From: Ignavibacteriales bacterium
Lineage (GTDB): Bacteria > Bacteroidota > Ignavibacteria > Ignavibacteriales > SURF-24
Length of the DNA stretch: 64,000 nt
Reading direction: 5' to 3'
NCBI GenBank assembly: GCA_003599415.1
Contig: QZKB01000019.1
Span: 1-64,000 of the forward strand
Both the position numbers and the translations under genes were made by a program. Numbering within the stretch: position 1 is the first letter of the stretch; each line of letters begins with the position of its first letter. Below, piece after piece: positions 32,649-41,412 of this stretch. The notes beneath the pieces were generated by a model. It was given only the letters and a program-made list of their open reading frames with translations. It was not told where the DNA came from and did not search any database.

Positions 32649-35585
32649 ATGAATTTAAGATTCCAACAGTTTTTCCTTAGTTTACTTTTTTGTGCTTCTG
32701 TTGCAGGCCAAACGGATAAATCGCTTATTTCCATACCATTGAATAAAGAAGAAATTGTTCTTAATAAACTTGAAAGTATGCGTCTTCCGGTTTATTACAT
32801 TTCTGATGAGAATCTTATAAGCGAAGCTGATGATGAGCTAATTGGAAAACTTGAATCCCTTGGCGTTGATGTTAAAGTTTTAAGTGATGAAGCTGCCAGC
32901 AGTAAATATTTTCTGCATAGTGTAAAAAATAATGTTGGTGATATAAAACTAACCGGAAATGAAGTCCTTTTCAGAGATAAAAATTCCATCATAATAAAAG
33001 CTGATGATGCAGACAATATTAGGGAATTAAATTTTGTTCAATTGAGAAAGACACCCTACTTCTTTACAAACCAGAAAATACTGAACAGCATTCAATCGAT
33101 TGCCGGCAATGATTCTCTTATTAAATTAATTGTTGCAGAAGTAAATCCTGATTCAGTGCGTTCTTATATCCAGCATCTTCAGGATTTTGGCACTAGGTAT
33201 CTTTACGCATCCAACAGAGGTAAAGTAGCCGAATGGATTATGAATAAATTTATTTCGATAGGATATAATGATGTAAAGCTGGATTCATTTTACCAAGGGA
33301 ATATCTGGAATAAAAACGTGGTTGCAACTTTACCGGCTTCATCTTCATCAGGTTATGAAGTTGTAGTTGGCGGGCATCATGATGCTATTACCAATGTAAA
33401 TCCGATGGAAAAAGCGCCGGGTGCAGATGACAACGCAAGCGGCACTGCTGCGGTTCTTGAGATTGCCCGCGTCCTTAAAAAAATGAATTTCGTTCCGGAT
33501 GTTAAAATAAATTTCATGACGTTCGCCGCTGAAGAAGCCGGACTTTGGGGAAGCTGGTATTATGCCGAACGTGCTGCATCTGATTCTAAAAAAATTAAGT
33601 TCATGATAAATCACGATATGATTAGTACAAATCCCGGGTCAGTTCCGGGTAGTACTGTAAGTATAAATTATTATACCGGCGCGGAAGATTTCAGGGAAGT
33701 TGCAAAACAGTGTACAAAAAAATTTACTCAGCTAAAAGCAAGCAACGGAAGCCCCAACAGCGGTGGTTCAGACAGCTATCCTTTCTGGGCTAATGGTTAT
33801 CCTGCAGTATACTTTGAAGAAAATGTATTTAGCCCGGTCTATCATACGGAGCAGGATTTAATTTCAAACTGCAATATTGAGTACTGTTCGGAAATTATAA
33901 AAGCGTCCTGTGCTACTTTATTAAGTGCATTGGCAATGCCCTCAAAGGTAGAAGCATTTAATATTGTAGATCTTGGCGACGGAAAATCATTAAGGCTTAG
34001 CTGGGCAAAGAACGAAGAATCCGATCTTGCCGGATATAAAATTTATACCGGAAGATCAACGGGAGTTTATGATTCAAGCGTTCAGGTTTACGCACAATTT
34101 CTTAATTACACTGTAAAAAATTTAACGGAGAAGAGGAAATACTTTCTGGGCATTTCTGCAATAGATATAGAAGGTAATGAAAGCTTAATTGTTGAAAAGA
34201 CATTTACACCGCAGAGCATACCGCTTGCACCCGTATCTTTAACAGATAATCCTTTGCTTCATTCTGTTCGGTTGGTATGGGCAGCAAACAAAGAGAATGA
34301 TTTGCTTGGTTATAATATCTACCGTGTTGATCTGGAATCCGGTCAGCAGGTTAAACTCAATGCAAATGTAATTACCGATACTGTTTTTACAGATAACACT
34401 ACACAGGATAGGAGTTATTACAACTATTACATTAAGGCAGTAGACAGCACATTAAATGAAAGCGTAGCTGCAGTAGTTAAATCCCGTGCAGTTTCCTTAA
34501 ACAGCGGAATTGTGGTTGTAGACGAAACAGCCAACGGCAACGGCGCACAGTTAAAACCAACTGATGAACAGGTTGATGAGTTTTACAATTCATTATTGCA
34601 GGACTATTCCAAAGATGATTTCGATATTATTGAAGCTGGAAACATTAAACTGGCCGACTTCGGAATTTATTCCACTATTATCTGGCATGGAAATGATAAT
34701 TCGGAATTATCTTATCCGTTCAGTACTGCTGAAGATATTAAACAATATTTAAAACTTGGCGGGAATTTTTTATATGCCGGATATTTACCGACCAAAGCAT
34801 TTGAGCAGAATGTAGTATATCCAGCTAATTTCACCGAAACAAGTTTTATTAATGAGGTATTGAAAATTGGTTCTGCAGAGAAAGTGTTCGGCTCAAAATT
34901 CTATGGTGCCATTGGTACGGATAATTATAATAATATTTTTGCTGATACGACCAAAACAAAACAAACTATGAACTATCATATCTCTGATATTGAAAGTATT
35001 TATCCAACAGCGGAAGGGAAAACAATATATTACTTCGATACTAAATTTGATTCAACCACCGTTTCAGGTTCAATGAAAGGAAAGCCGGTCGGTGTTGAAT
35101 ATATCGGTAGTGATTATAAAGCGATTACGTTAAGCTTCCCTTTATACTATATGGATTCGGACCAGGCAAAGACATTTTTAAATTACGTGCTTACAAATAA
35201 GTTTAATGAACTGACTGATGTTGAAGATAAAAATGATGAAAAAGTGCCGCAGCAATTTTATTTATCTCAGAATTACCCAAATCCTTTTAACCCAACAACT
35301 ACAATAGAATATACAATTCCAACCTCACCCTTTAATCCCTCTCCTTACCAAGGAGAGGGAAACAGGGAGAGGTTAATAACCTTAAAGGTATTTGACATCC
35401 TTGGAAGAGAAGTAGCTACTTTGGTTAATGAGGAGAAACCGGCAGGAAATTATAAAGTTGTATTTTCCGCCAAAGGCGGATCCGCCTCTGGTGGAAATGC
35501 TGCTAATCTTCCCAGCGGCGTATACTTTTACAGGTTAACGGCCGGCAACCTGGTGGAAACAAAAAGTATGATGCTATTAAAATAG
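32649..35585 (+). CDS. Secreted M28 peptidase with FN3 domains and T9SS type A sorting domain
   Basis: A 978-residue exported peptidase with signal peptide MNLRFQQFFLSLLFCASVAGQ. The M28 catalytic domain (about 200-430) has zinc ligands in VVGGHHDAIT, PGADDNASGTA, FAAEEAGLWGS, NHDMIS and SPVYHTEQDL. Two fibronectin-III-like domains follow (about 435-525 and 530-620), then an unassigned alpha/beta region (about 625-850). The type A C-terminal sorting domain starts with NYPNPFNPTT near 875. Within that domain, palindromic DNA repeats add residues in two loops (SPFNPSPYQGEGNRER and KGGSASGGNA). It is probably surface-attached or released through T9SS. Confidence 0.92.
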   Translation: MNLRFQQFFLSLLFCASVAGQTDKSLISIPLNKEEIVLNKLESMRLPVYYISDENLISEADDELIGKLESLGVDVKVLSDEAASSKYFLHSVKNNVGDIKLTGNEVLFRDKNSIIIKADDADNIRELNFVQLRKTPYFFTNQKILNSIQSIAGNDSLIKLIVAEVNPDSVRSYIQHLQDFGTRYLYASNRGKVAEWIMNKFISIGYNDVKLDSFYQGNIWNKNVVATLPASSSSGYEVVVGGHHDAITNVNPMEKAPGADDNASGTAAVLEIARVLKKMNFVPDVKINFMTFAAEEAGLWGSWYYAERAASDSKKIKFMINHDMISTNPGSVPGSTVSINYYTGAEDFREVAKQCTKKFTQLKASNGSPNSGGSDSYPFWANGYPAVYFEENVFSPVYHTEQDLISNCNIEYCSEIIKASCATLLSALAMPSKVEAFNIVDLGDGKSLRLSWAKNEESDLAGYKIYTGRSTGVYDSSVQVYAQFLNYTVKNLTEKRKYFLGISAIDIEGNESLIVEKTFTPQSIPLAPVSLTDNPLLHSVRLVWAANKENDLLGYNIYRVDLESGQQVKLNANVITDTVFTDNTTQDRSYYNYYIKAVDSTLNESVAAVVKSRAVSLNSGIVVVDETANGNGAQLKPTDEQVDEFYNSLLQDYSKDDFDIIEAGNIKLADFGIYSTIIWHGNDNSELSYPFSTAEDIKQYLKLGGNFLYAGYLPTKAFEQNVVYPANFTETSFINEVLKIGSAEKVFGSKFYGAIGTDNYNNIFADTTKTKQTMNYHISDIESIYPTAEGKTIYYFDTKFDSTTVSGSMKGKPVGVEYIGSDYKAITLSFPLYYMDSDQAKTFLNYVLTNKFNELTDVEDKNDEKVPQQFYLSQNYPNPFNPTTTIEYTIPTSPFNPSPYQGEGNRERLITLKVFDILGREVATLVNEEKPAGNYKVVFSAKGGSASGGNAANLPSGVYFYRLTAGNLVETKSMMLLK
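35321..35374. repeat. Palindromic element inserted in frame in the T9SS sorting domain (first)
   Basis: Perfect stem CCCTCTCCTT (35337-35346) and AAGGAGAGGG (35350-35359) with a 3-base loop. Outer arms AACCTCACCCT (35321-35331) and AGGGAGAGGTT (35364-35374) match at 10 of 11 positions. It encodes PSPYQGEG and neighbours in a surface loop and resembles the element at 6581-6620. Confidence 0.85.
35466..35495. repeat. Tandem TCCGCC...GGCGGA palindromes inside the sorting domain
   Basis: TCCGCC-AAA-GGCGGA (35466-35480) is immediately followed by TCCGCC-TCT-GGTGGA (35481-35495). The first is an exact match, inverted, to 6426-6440. It encodes Lys/Gly/Ser-rich residues between two conserved strands. 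Confidence 0.85.
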
Positions 35586-35644
35586 TGGTAGTATGTTATA
35601 TACAGTCTATATCTAAATCTCGGAAGAAAAAAATTGAAAAAAAT

Positions 35645-35668
35645 CGTCAAGTAGTTTTCTGCTTGACG
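35645..35668. terminator. Hairpin downstream of the M28/T9SS gene
   Basis: CGTCAAG (35645-35651) and CTTGACG (35662-35668) form a 7-bp stem, followed after 9 bases by a T-rich run. It could terminate the peptidase transcript. The rest of 35586-35862 is AT-rich with no gene. Confidence 0.5.
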
Positions 35669-35862
35669 AACAGAAATATTTTTTCCCTTTGCATCATATC
35701 ATTTTTTTTTTATACATTGAACCCAGGAAAATTAAGGTTGTTTCTAAAATTATTTTGTTAAGCGAGCGGGGTTCTTATGAAATATATTGGATTTCTTTTT
35801 TCCCACTTCTTTTTTCTCTCTGTTAAAAGTAAATAGCATAAAATTTATACTCAGGGGTTATT

Positions 35863-36882
35863 ATGCAAAAAGCATTTGCGGTAATTGCACTTTTTATTTT
35901 TTTAATTAATCTGTCCTGTAAAAAAAATCCTGTTGAGCCAAATGATAAGTTGAACAACAGAAATTACATCTGGAAAATTGATACACTAAAAATTAATGAA
36001 GGAATAGCATTACCTTCATTTATGTGGGGAACAGATCCAGACAATCTATGGGCTGTTGGGTATGCATTTTCGAATAAATATTGTATTTGGTATTATAACG
36101 GTGTAAAATGGAACAATTATCAACCGGATAAATATGTAGATCCCTGGGGAATTTATGGATTTGCTAAAAATGATATATGGATGGGAAGTTCTGATGGTTT
36201 TATCAGGCATTATAACGAAATTAAATGGTCAAGATTTTTTGACGTAAAAATTCCTGGCTTTGCAGCATTTGTTACTCAGGGAATTAGCGGAAGTGCTCCT
36301 GACGATATTTTTGCTGTCGGATATGCTGATACCATAGATGGTCATTCTTACAAGCCCATTATTGCACATTATGATGGAACTCAATGGCGTTTAATAGATA
36401 CTCCACTAAGGAAAGAATCCTTTGCTCAAATATTTTATATCAAAGATGAAAATAAATATTTATTAAAATCGTGGATTTTTAACTCTCCTGAACAGATGAT
36501 TTACTTGTTTGATGGACAAAAATTAGAAAAAATCTTTACTGTTCCTGCAGCAGATTTATGTATAGGTAGTATTGGAGAAAATGTTTATATAACCTCAGAT
36601 TCTAAAATATATAAATATAATGAGGGCACTCTTACATTTTTCAAAGCATTTCCAGATTCGCAATTTGTTGGGAGAGTATGGGGAAGGAACGAAAATGATT
36701 TCTTTTGTCTTAACGTAGAGGGTATTGGGCATTACAATGGGTCAAACCTAATAACAATATTTAAAAAAGCTAATAATGATTGGACACTAAATGAAGCAAT
36801 AGTATTCGAAAAAGAAGTCTTTTTTATTTGGGATGAAAGTATGCAACATAAAACAGTCATAGTTCATGGGAAATTAAAATAA
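35863..36882 (+). CDS. Lipoprotein with beta-propeller-like repeats
   Basis: A 339-residue protein with a lipoprotein signal (IFLINLSC, then KKNPVEPND). The body has repeating 'DNLWAVGYAF...WYYNGVKWNNY', 'NDIWMGSSDGFIRHYNEIKWSRF' and 'DDIFAVGYADT...IAHYDGTQWRLI' units, each about 45-60 residues. They end in Trp-rich strands, as in beta-propeller lipoproteins of Ignavibacteria. No catalytic motif was seen. Probably anchored to the membrane surface. Function unknown. Confidence 0.75.
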   Translation: MQKAFAVIALFIFLINLSCKKNPVEPNDKLNNRNYIWKIDTLKINEGIALPSFMWGTDPDNLWAVGYAFSNKYCIWYYNGVKWNNYQPDKYVDPWGIYGFAKNDIWMGSSDGFIRHYNEIKWSRFFDVKIPGFAAFVTQGISGSAPDDIFAVGYADTIDGHSYKPIIAHYDGTQWRLIDTPLRKESFAQIFYIKDENKYLLKSWIFNSPEQMIYLFDGQKLEKIFTVPAADLCIGSIGENVYITSDSKIYKYNEGTLTFFKAFPDSQFVGRVWGRNENDFFCLNVEGIGHYNGSNLITIFKKANNDWTLNEAIVFEKEVFFIWDESMQHKTVIVHGKLK

Positions 36883-36941
36883 ATTATCATTGGTTATAAA
36901 ACTCCAACTTCAACAAGGATACTTTAGGAAATTAAAATCGC

Positions 36942-36959
36942 CAGTGAGAATTCTCACTG
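36942..36959. repeat. Perfect 18-bp palindrome
   Basis: CAGTGAGAATTCTCACTG is self-complementary without a loop. It lies in the 162-base gap between two converging genes, so an operator role is less likely than a repeat remnant or termination aid. Confidence 0.6.
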
Positions 36960-37000
36960 ATTAAGAATATGGACAGATAATTTGGTATTAAAAATACACT

Positions 37001-37026
37001 CCCGACAGGAAGAAACTCCTGTCGGG
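37001..37026 (-). terminator. Terminator-like hairpin after the DUF4954 gene
   Basis: A perfect 10-bp stem CCCGACAGGA (37001-37010), loop AGAAAC, TCCTGTCGGG (37017-37026). On the minus strand it is followed by 'agtgtattttt', so it best serves the DUF4954 transcript. Confidence 0.75.
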
Positions 37027-37044
37027 ACAAGAAACTTTTCAAAA

Positions 37045-39030
37045 TTACTTCAAGCTTTCAACAAGATTGATAAGTAGTCCGGCTTTTTCTTCCGTTGCTT
37101 TGTTTTCATTTTCAAGCTGCTTAACAAATTTATTTCCTTCAAATGAACCGCGGACAGCCTCAAAATCTTTGTCTCTTTCTTCTGCTGTTCCGTCAATTCC
37201 GAATCCTATTTTACTGAACAGATCAAACTCGCGCTGCGCATCTTTTGCTATCATATGATTAAGCTTAACGGAATTTTCTTTCCACTCCTTTATGATGTGA
37301 ATAAAATCTTCCTTTGTCAGTTCATATATCTTTTTACTCAATCTGCTTTCAATCAAATCTGTGCACCAGCCCCATTCGGCTTCATCATAATTTTTGTGGA
37401 TAAGACTTAAGGTTGATTGCAGCTTTTCAATATCATTTATCTTTCCATCGGCAATTTCATCAATAAGGTTTTGAACAGTTGAAGACGGAGCAAGCAATCC
37501 GCATACATCAATCCATTCAGACTTATCTTCAGGTTTTACTTCTGCAAGTTTTGTTTTCAGCTCATCAAGTTTAGCATTGGCTGAAACATCTTTAAGCTTG
37601 TTAATAAGGCATTTGCCAAGAAATATTTTAACTCCCATTTCATAATATTTTGTACTTGTCTTTAGCATCAAACGGTTAATGTGCATTCCGTTTGTTGTTA
37701 TATATTCGCGTTCCTTGGATGCAGTTTCATATAAATTCTGAAGGATCTTATTTCCCTTAACCATTTTACCAACAGTGTACGGACTGAACAAATCGAAGTT
37801 TATAAGGTCAAGTTTAATTGGATCTTTTCTTCTGTCGCGGGCAGGCCATTTTTCGCTGTCGCGCTTTGTACCAACTGTTAATAAGTTCATTGCAGGAGTT
37901 AAAACAGTTTTACCGCTCTCTTCATTTAAATAAGAGAAAGGAAAATTTGAAGCATCAAAGTTTGTGTAATGTTTACCTATAACTGCAGAGAAGGCTCCCA
38001 CCCTGCTTTCCCACAGCATATAGCTGAATGATCCGGTTTTTGAACCACGCTCTAAAATTCCCTGGTGCAGCGGACCAAGTTTGTACATATGATTACTTTG
38101 GTTTGTACCGCTGCCGGCGTTAAAGAATGAAAACAATCCTGCAATAAGCAAAGTAGATTTATGATGCGTTACCATATAAGGTCCTGCAAACAATGAAACC
38201 GCCTCACCATGAAACCCTTCACAGTTTGCAAAGAATGCAGAGTTTTCTGCGGAATATTGTTTGCCCATTTGAACGCCCTGACCAACAAAGCATTTATCGA
38301 GCAGTGCAAAGTTGTCTATCTTTGTTCCTGTATGAATGATAAAATTTATTGCTGTAACACCGTTGCCCACATAAGTAGCTGCTTCGGCTTTGCTTACTAT
38401 TGTTCCGTTTTCAAGTTTTGCTGCACCGGCTATAGTTGCAAACGCACCAATGTTTACATTTGTAATTGTGTTACAATTCTGAAGCTGGCATCCTTCACCA
38501 ATCTTACCAATTGCAGAAGTTTTTGAAGCGGCAAATTCATCAATCATTTTTTCAAGCTGTTCAATCAGGTTTTTGTTATGCCTGTACATCACCATCAGGT
38601 AAGCAACCTGTGAAGAAAGTTCTTCGAATATCTTTAAATTTCTCCCACCGCCTTCGTTTAATATTTCAAGTTCAACTCCGTTTCCAAAAGATGATTTACC
38701 GTTTACCACTACTGACTGAACATTTTCAATAACGGCATCTTTTTCAATTTCATAATTAGCTATAGAACTCACATTGGAAATGTAAACATCATTCCCAACA
38801 GTGCAATTGTGTAGTGATGAATTGTAAATGCCGCTGGGTATTTCGATGCCGCCGGGCAAGTGAATTGTTTTTTCAAATGAACCTAATTTAATTTCTCCGC
38901 CAAAGAGAACGTTTTTAATATTAGCGGGAATAAAATTTTCTGTAACGTTTACTTTCGACCAATCGCTGCATGTACAACCCTGGTTTTTCAGTGAGGAAAT
39001 TTCCGGTTCCGAAATGTTTCTGTAGTTCAT
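37045..39030 (-). CDS. DUF4954 family protein with left-handed beta-helix repeats
   Basis: A 661-residue cytosolic protein of the DUF4954 type found in Bacteroidota. The N-terminal half holds hexapeptide-like turns of a left-handed beta-helix (NDVYISNVSSIANYEIEKDAVIENV; IGEGCQLQNCNTITNVNIGAFATIAGAAKLENGTIV; TAINFIIHTGTKIDNFALLDKCFVGQGVQMG). This fold is used by sugar-nucleotide acyl- and pyrophosphorylase-type enzymes. The conserved centre has FANCEGFHGEAVSLFAGPYMVTHHKS. The C-terminal third is helical. Reaction unknown. It lies last in a minus-strand series with nagB, which hints at amino-sugar or nucleotide-sugar metabolism. Confidence 0.85.
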   Translation of the reverse strand: MNYRNISEPEISSLKNQGCTCSDWSKVNVTENFIPANIKNVLFGGEIKLGSFEKTIHLPGGIEIPSGIYNSSLHNCTVGNDVYISNVSSIANYEIEKDAVIENVQSVVVNGKSSFGNGVELEILNEGGGRNLKIFEELSSQVAYLMVMYRHNKNLIEQLEKMIDEFAASKTSAIGKIGEGCQLQNCNTITNVNIGAFATIAGAAKLENGTIVSKAEAATYVGNGVTAINFIIHTGTKIDNFALLDKCFVGQGVQMGKQYSAENSAFFANCEGFHGEAVSLFAGPYMVTHHKSTLLIAGLFSFFNAGSGTNQSNHMYKLGPLHQGILERGSKTGSFSYMLWESRVGAFSAVIGKHYTNFDASNFPFSYLNEESGKTVLTPAMNLLTVGTKRDSEKWPARDRRKDPIKLDLINFDLFSPYTVGKMVKGNKILQNLYETASKEREYITTNGMHINRLMLKTSTKYYEMGVKIFLGKCLINKLKDVSANAKLDELKTKLAEVKPEDKSEWIDVCGLLAPSSTVQNLIDEIADGKINDIEKLQSTLSLIHKNYDEAEWGWCTDLIESRLSKKIYELTKEDFIHIIKEWKENSVKLNHMIAKDAQREFDLFSKIGFGIDGTAEERDKDFEAVRGSFEGNKFVKQLENENKATEEKAGLLINLVESLK

Positions 39031-39033
39031 TAC

Positions 39034-40080
39034 TTATTTCCTTTTTGATGATTTGCTGCTTTTAACCTTACTAAATGAAGAAACCCCCAAAAGAAGTTTT
39101 TGATTTTCAATTTCTTTTATCAATTCCTGTTCTGATGGAAGGTATAATTTGTATACGGAAGCGAAAATTCTTTTGCTTCCTTTAAGGATTGAATACTTAA
39201 CGATGGTTTCATTCTTTTCAGTGCAAAGGATAATTCCAATTGTTGGGTTATCTGAAGATTGCCTGATGTTCTTCTCGAAGCACCTTACATAAAAATCCAT
39301 CTGGCCGATATCCTGGTGTGTAAGCTTGCCAACTTTCAAATCGAATAGTACAAAGCATTTTGTAAAGTAATTATAAAATACAAGATCAATAAAAAAGTGA
39401 TCGTCTTCTGCGGCTATATGTTTTTGTCTGCTTACAAAGCTAAAACCCTTTCCAAGCTCAAGAAGAAAATCCTGCAGCTTTAGAAGAAGAGAATTTTCGA
39501 GATCCTTCTCAAGGTGTGCAGAGTTTGGATTCAGTCCAATAAACTCAGGCACGTAAGGGTCTTTGATAATATCTTCAGGTTTAAAGACTTCGTTTCTTTT
39601 TTGAGATTCTTTTTTAACGATCGATTTATTTTTGCTCGTAAGAATTCTTTCGAAGTAGAATGAATTGATTTGCCTTTCTAATTGACGAGTAGACCAGCCG
39701 CATTCAATACTTTCATTAAGATAAAATTTTCTTGCCACATCTTTTTCAACCCGTATTGAAAACCTGTAGTGTGTCCACGTTAATTCGCTACGCAGTGCGT
39801 AGCTATTTGAAAACGTGAGATAAAACTGTCTGATATTTTTAACATTAGCTATGGAAAATCCTTTCCCGAAATCTTCGGTTAATCGCCCAGATAGCTCAAT
39901 AATTAGATGTTCGCCATAACCAGCTTTCTTTTTCCCGGATTGTTCTTCTTCAACAATTATTTTACCAATTTGCCAGTAAGCCTGTACCATGGCAAAGTTT
40001 ACTGCCCGGTAAGCATTAGATCTTGCTTTTTCTAAAATGCTTTTTACTTCAATGTAAATATTTTTGGAAAGAGCTTTCAT
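39034..40080 (-). CDS. YhcG-type protein (DUF1016 N-terminal domain plus PDDEXK nuclease domain)
   Basis: A 348-residue protein. The N-terminal helical DUF1016 domain (about 5-150) has 'ARSNAYRAVNFAMVQAYWQIGKIIVEEEQ' and 'LTWTHYRFSIRVE'. The C-terminal PD-(D/E)xK nuclease domain (about 170-335) has catalytic residues in 'HFFIDLVFYNYFTKCFVLFDLKVGKLTHQDIGQMDFYV'. Relatives occur singly or beside restriction and mobile genes; their physiological role is uncertain. Only 3 bp separate it from the DUF4954 gene, yet no restriction subunit or methylase is near. A short perfect inverted repeat (GCTACGC/GCGTAGC, about 39789-39805) lies within the coding sequence. Confidence 0.9.
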   Translation of the reverse strand: MKALSKNIYIEVKSILEKARSNAYRAVNFAMVQAYWQIGKIIVEEEQSGKKKAGYGEHLIIELSGRLTEDFGKGFSIANVKNIRQFYLTFSNSYALRSELTWTHYRFSIRVEKDVARKFYLNESIECGWSTRQLERQINSFYFERILTSKNKSIVKKESQKRNEVFKPEDIIKDPYVPEFIGLNPNSAHLEKDLENSLLLKLQDFLLELGKGFSFVSRQKHIAAEDDHFFIDLVFYNYFTKCFVLFDLKVGKLTHQDIGQMDFYVRCFEKNIRQSSDNPTIGIILCTEKNETIVKYSILKGSKRIFASVYKLYLPSEQELIKEIENQKLLLGVSSFSKVKSSKSSKRK

Positions 40081-40099
40081 GAAACCATCTCCTGTTTTG

Positions 40100-40909
40100 T
40101 CAGAAGTCCGGCAGATTTTCTATTGCTTCCTTTTCAATCTGTTTAAAATATTTTACTGTTCCCATCTTCAGTTCGTCTGTAGCCTCTTCGTCGCAAACAA
40201 TAATTCCTTTCTTATGCAATTGAAGGGCTGAGATATTCCACATATGGTTTACACCACTTTCAACGGCCATCTGTAAAGCTCGTGCTTTTGAGTGTCCGCT
40301 TACTAATACAAGCACTTCGTCCGCTTCCATAACAGTTCCAATTCCGACCGTTAGAGCAAGTTTAGGTACCTTTGAAATATCATTGTTGAAAAATTTTGAG
40401 TTGGCAACAATATTCTCATGAGTAAGTGTTTTTACTCTTGTCCGTGATGATAATGAAGAGCCCGGTTCATTGAATGCAATATGTCCGTCTGGTCCAATAC
40501 CGCAGAAAAATAAATTTATTCCTCCGGCATTCTTAATTTTTTCTTCATAGTCAAAGCATTCCTTTTCAAGATCTGCCGCATTACCATCAAGAAAATTTAT
40601 GTTCTCTCTCGGAATATCGATATGGTTAAAGAGATTCTGGTACATAAAGAAATGGTAGCTGCCGGGGTTATCCGTAGGGCAGTTTACGTATTCGTCCATG
40701 TTAAATGTAATAACATTCTGAAATGAAACTCTTCCTTCACGATAAAGGCTTACGAGCTGGTCGAATGTTCCCCGCGGTGATGTACCTGACGGCAAACCAA
40801 GTACAAATGGTTTTTCGGGAGTTGGATTAAAGTCGTTAATTTTTTTGGCGATATAGTAAGCTGTCCAGTTGCTTAGAATTTGGTAGTTGTTGTGGATGAT
40901 TATTCTCAT
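40100..40909 (-). CDS. nagB: Glucosamine-6-phosphate deaminase
   Basis: Converts glucosamine-6-phosphate to fructose-6-phosphate and ammonia, linking amino-sugar breakdown to glycolysis. Its 269 residues match NagB. The catalytic residues fall at the same numbers as in the Escherichia coli enzyme: D72 (FNMDEYV), D141 and H143 ([14 protein letters not shown]) and E148. The phosphate-binding start [11 protein letters not shown] is intact. No nagA lies next to it. A four-helix-bundle gene and inverted word repeats separate it from the acyl-CoA synthetase upstream. Confidence 0.97.
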   Translation of the reverse strand: MRIIIHNNYQILSNWTAYYIAKKINDFNPTPEKPFVLGLPSGTSPRGTFDQLVSLYREGRVSFQNVITFNMDEYVNCPTDNPGSYHFFMYQNLFNHIDIPRENINFLDGNAADLEKECFDYEEKIKNAGGINLFFCGIGPDGHIAFNEPGSSLSSRTRVKTLTHENIVANSKFFNNDISKVPKLALTVGIGTVMEADEVLVLVSGHSKARALQMAVESGVNHMWNISALQLHKKGIIVCDEEATDELKMGTVKYFKQIEKEAIENLPDF

Positions 40910-40940
40910 GGTAGTACCTTTTTATTTTGAAAACTTTTTG

Positions 40941-40970
40941 CTTAGGCTGAGACTTAGGCGAAGGCTAAGA
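40941..40970 (-). repeat. Word repeat, left flank of second four-helix-bundle gene
   Basis: Three variants of 'cttaggctgag / cttaggcgaag / gctaaga' in a row. The 10-mer GAAGGCTAAG (40960-40969) recurs inverted as CTTAGCCTTC at 41396-41405, bracketing the four-helix-bundle gene. Confidence 0.6.
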
Positions 40971-40980
40971 CAAAGCCATG

Positions 40981-41349
40981 TTAACTATTATTTTCAATGG
41001 ATTTTATTAATGAATCCAGTTCTTCTATTATTTTTTTACTTGTATCGATCAATTCATTATTTAGTTTTTCATCTTTAATAAAGTGTAAAGCGTAAGACGC
41101 AAGGCATTGACTGATTAGTTCGTAACTGCTTTCTCTGGAAATTTTATGGAAACGTGTCTTATCTTTTGGTTCAAATCTGCCGTAACCTTCTGCAATGTTG
41201 TGTGTAATTGAATTTGCGGACCGATGTATATCGGCGATCATTCCAAATATTTCTTCAGGAGGGAAATGTCTTGTGGCATTATAAACTTTCAATAATAAAT
41301 CAAAAGCTAACTGCCATACATGCATTTTTGTAAAATCATGAAAACTCAT
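40981..41349 (-). CDS. Four-helix-bundle protein (23S rRNA intervening-sequence family), second copy
   Basis: A 122-residue all-helical protein of the same superfamily as 8366-8764, but a different subtype: 'FTKMHVWQLAFDLLLKVYNATRHFPPEEIFGMIADIHRSANSITHNIAEGYGR' with the canonical NIAEGYGR. The remainder is two long helices (ESSYELISQCLASYALHFI; ELIDTSKKIIEELDSLI). The gene is bracketed by 10-bp inverted word repeats, as the first copy is by 8-bp ones. It is inserted between acyl-CoA synthetase and nagB genes of the same strand. Biochemical role unknown. Confidence 0.92.
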   Translation of the reverse strand: MSFHDFTKMHVWQLAFDLLLKVYNATRHFPPEEIFGMIADIHRSANSITHNIAEGYGRFEPKDKTRFHKISRESSYELISQCLASYALHFIKDEKLNNELIDTSKKIIEELDSLIKSIENNS

Positions 41350-41386
41350 TTTCGCACCCTGAGAAATCTTTTATTTGTTTTAATTT

Positions 41387-41412
41387 CCTCTAAGCCTTAG
41401 CCTTCTCTAAAG
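41387..41412 (+). repeat. Word repeat, right flank of second four-helix-bundle gene
   Basis: CCTCTAAGCCTTAGCCTTCT-type words that invert those at 40941-40970. The repeat runs across the stop codon (TAG on the minus strand, 41407-41409) of the acyl-CoA synthetase, so the insertion point coincides with that gene's end. Confidence 0.6.

Noticed and set aside
39034-40080. Restriction-modification system
   Set aside because: Only a nuclease-domain protein is present; no methylase or specificity subunit adjoins it.
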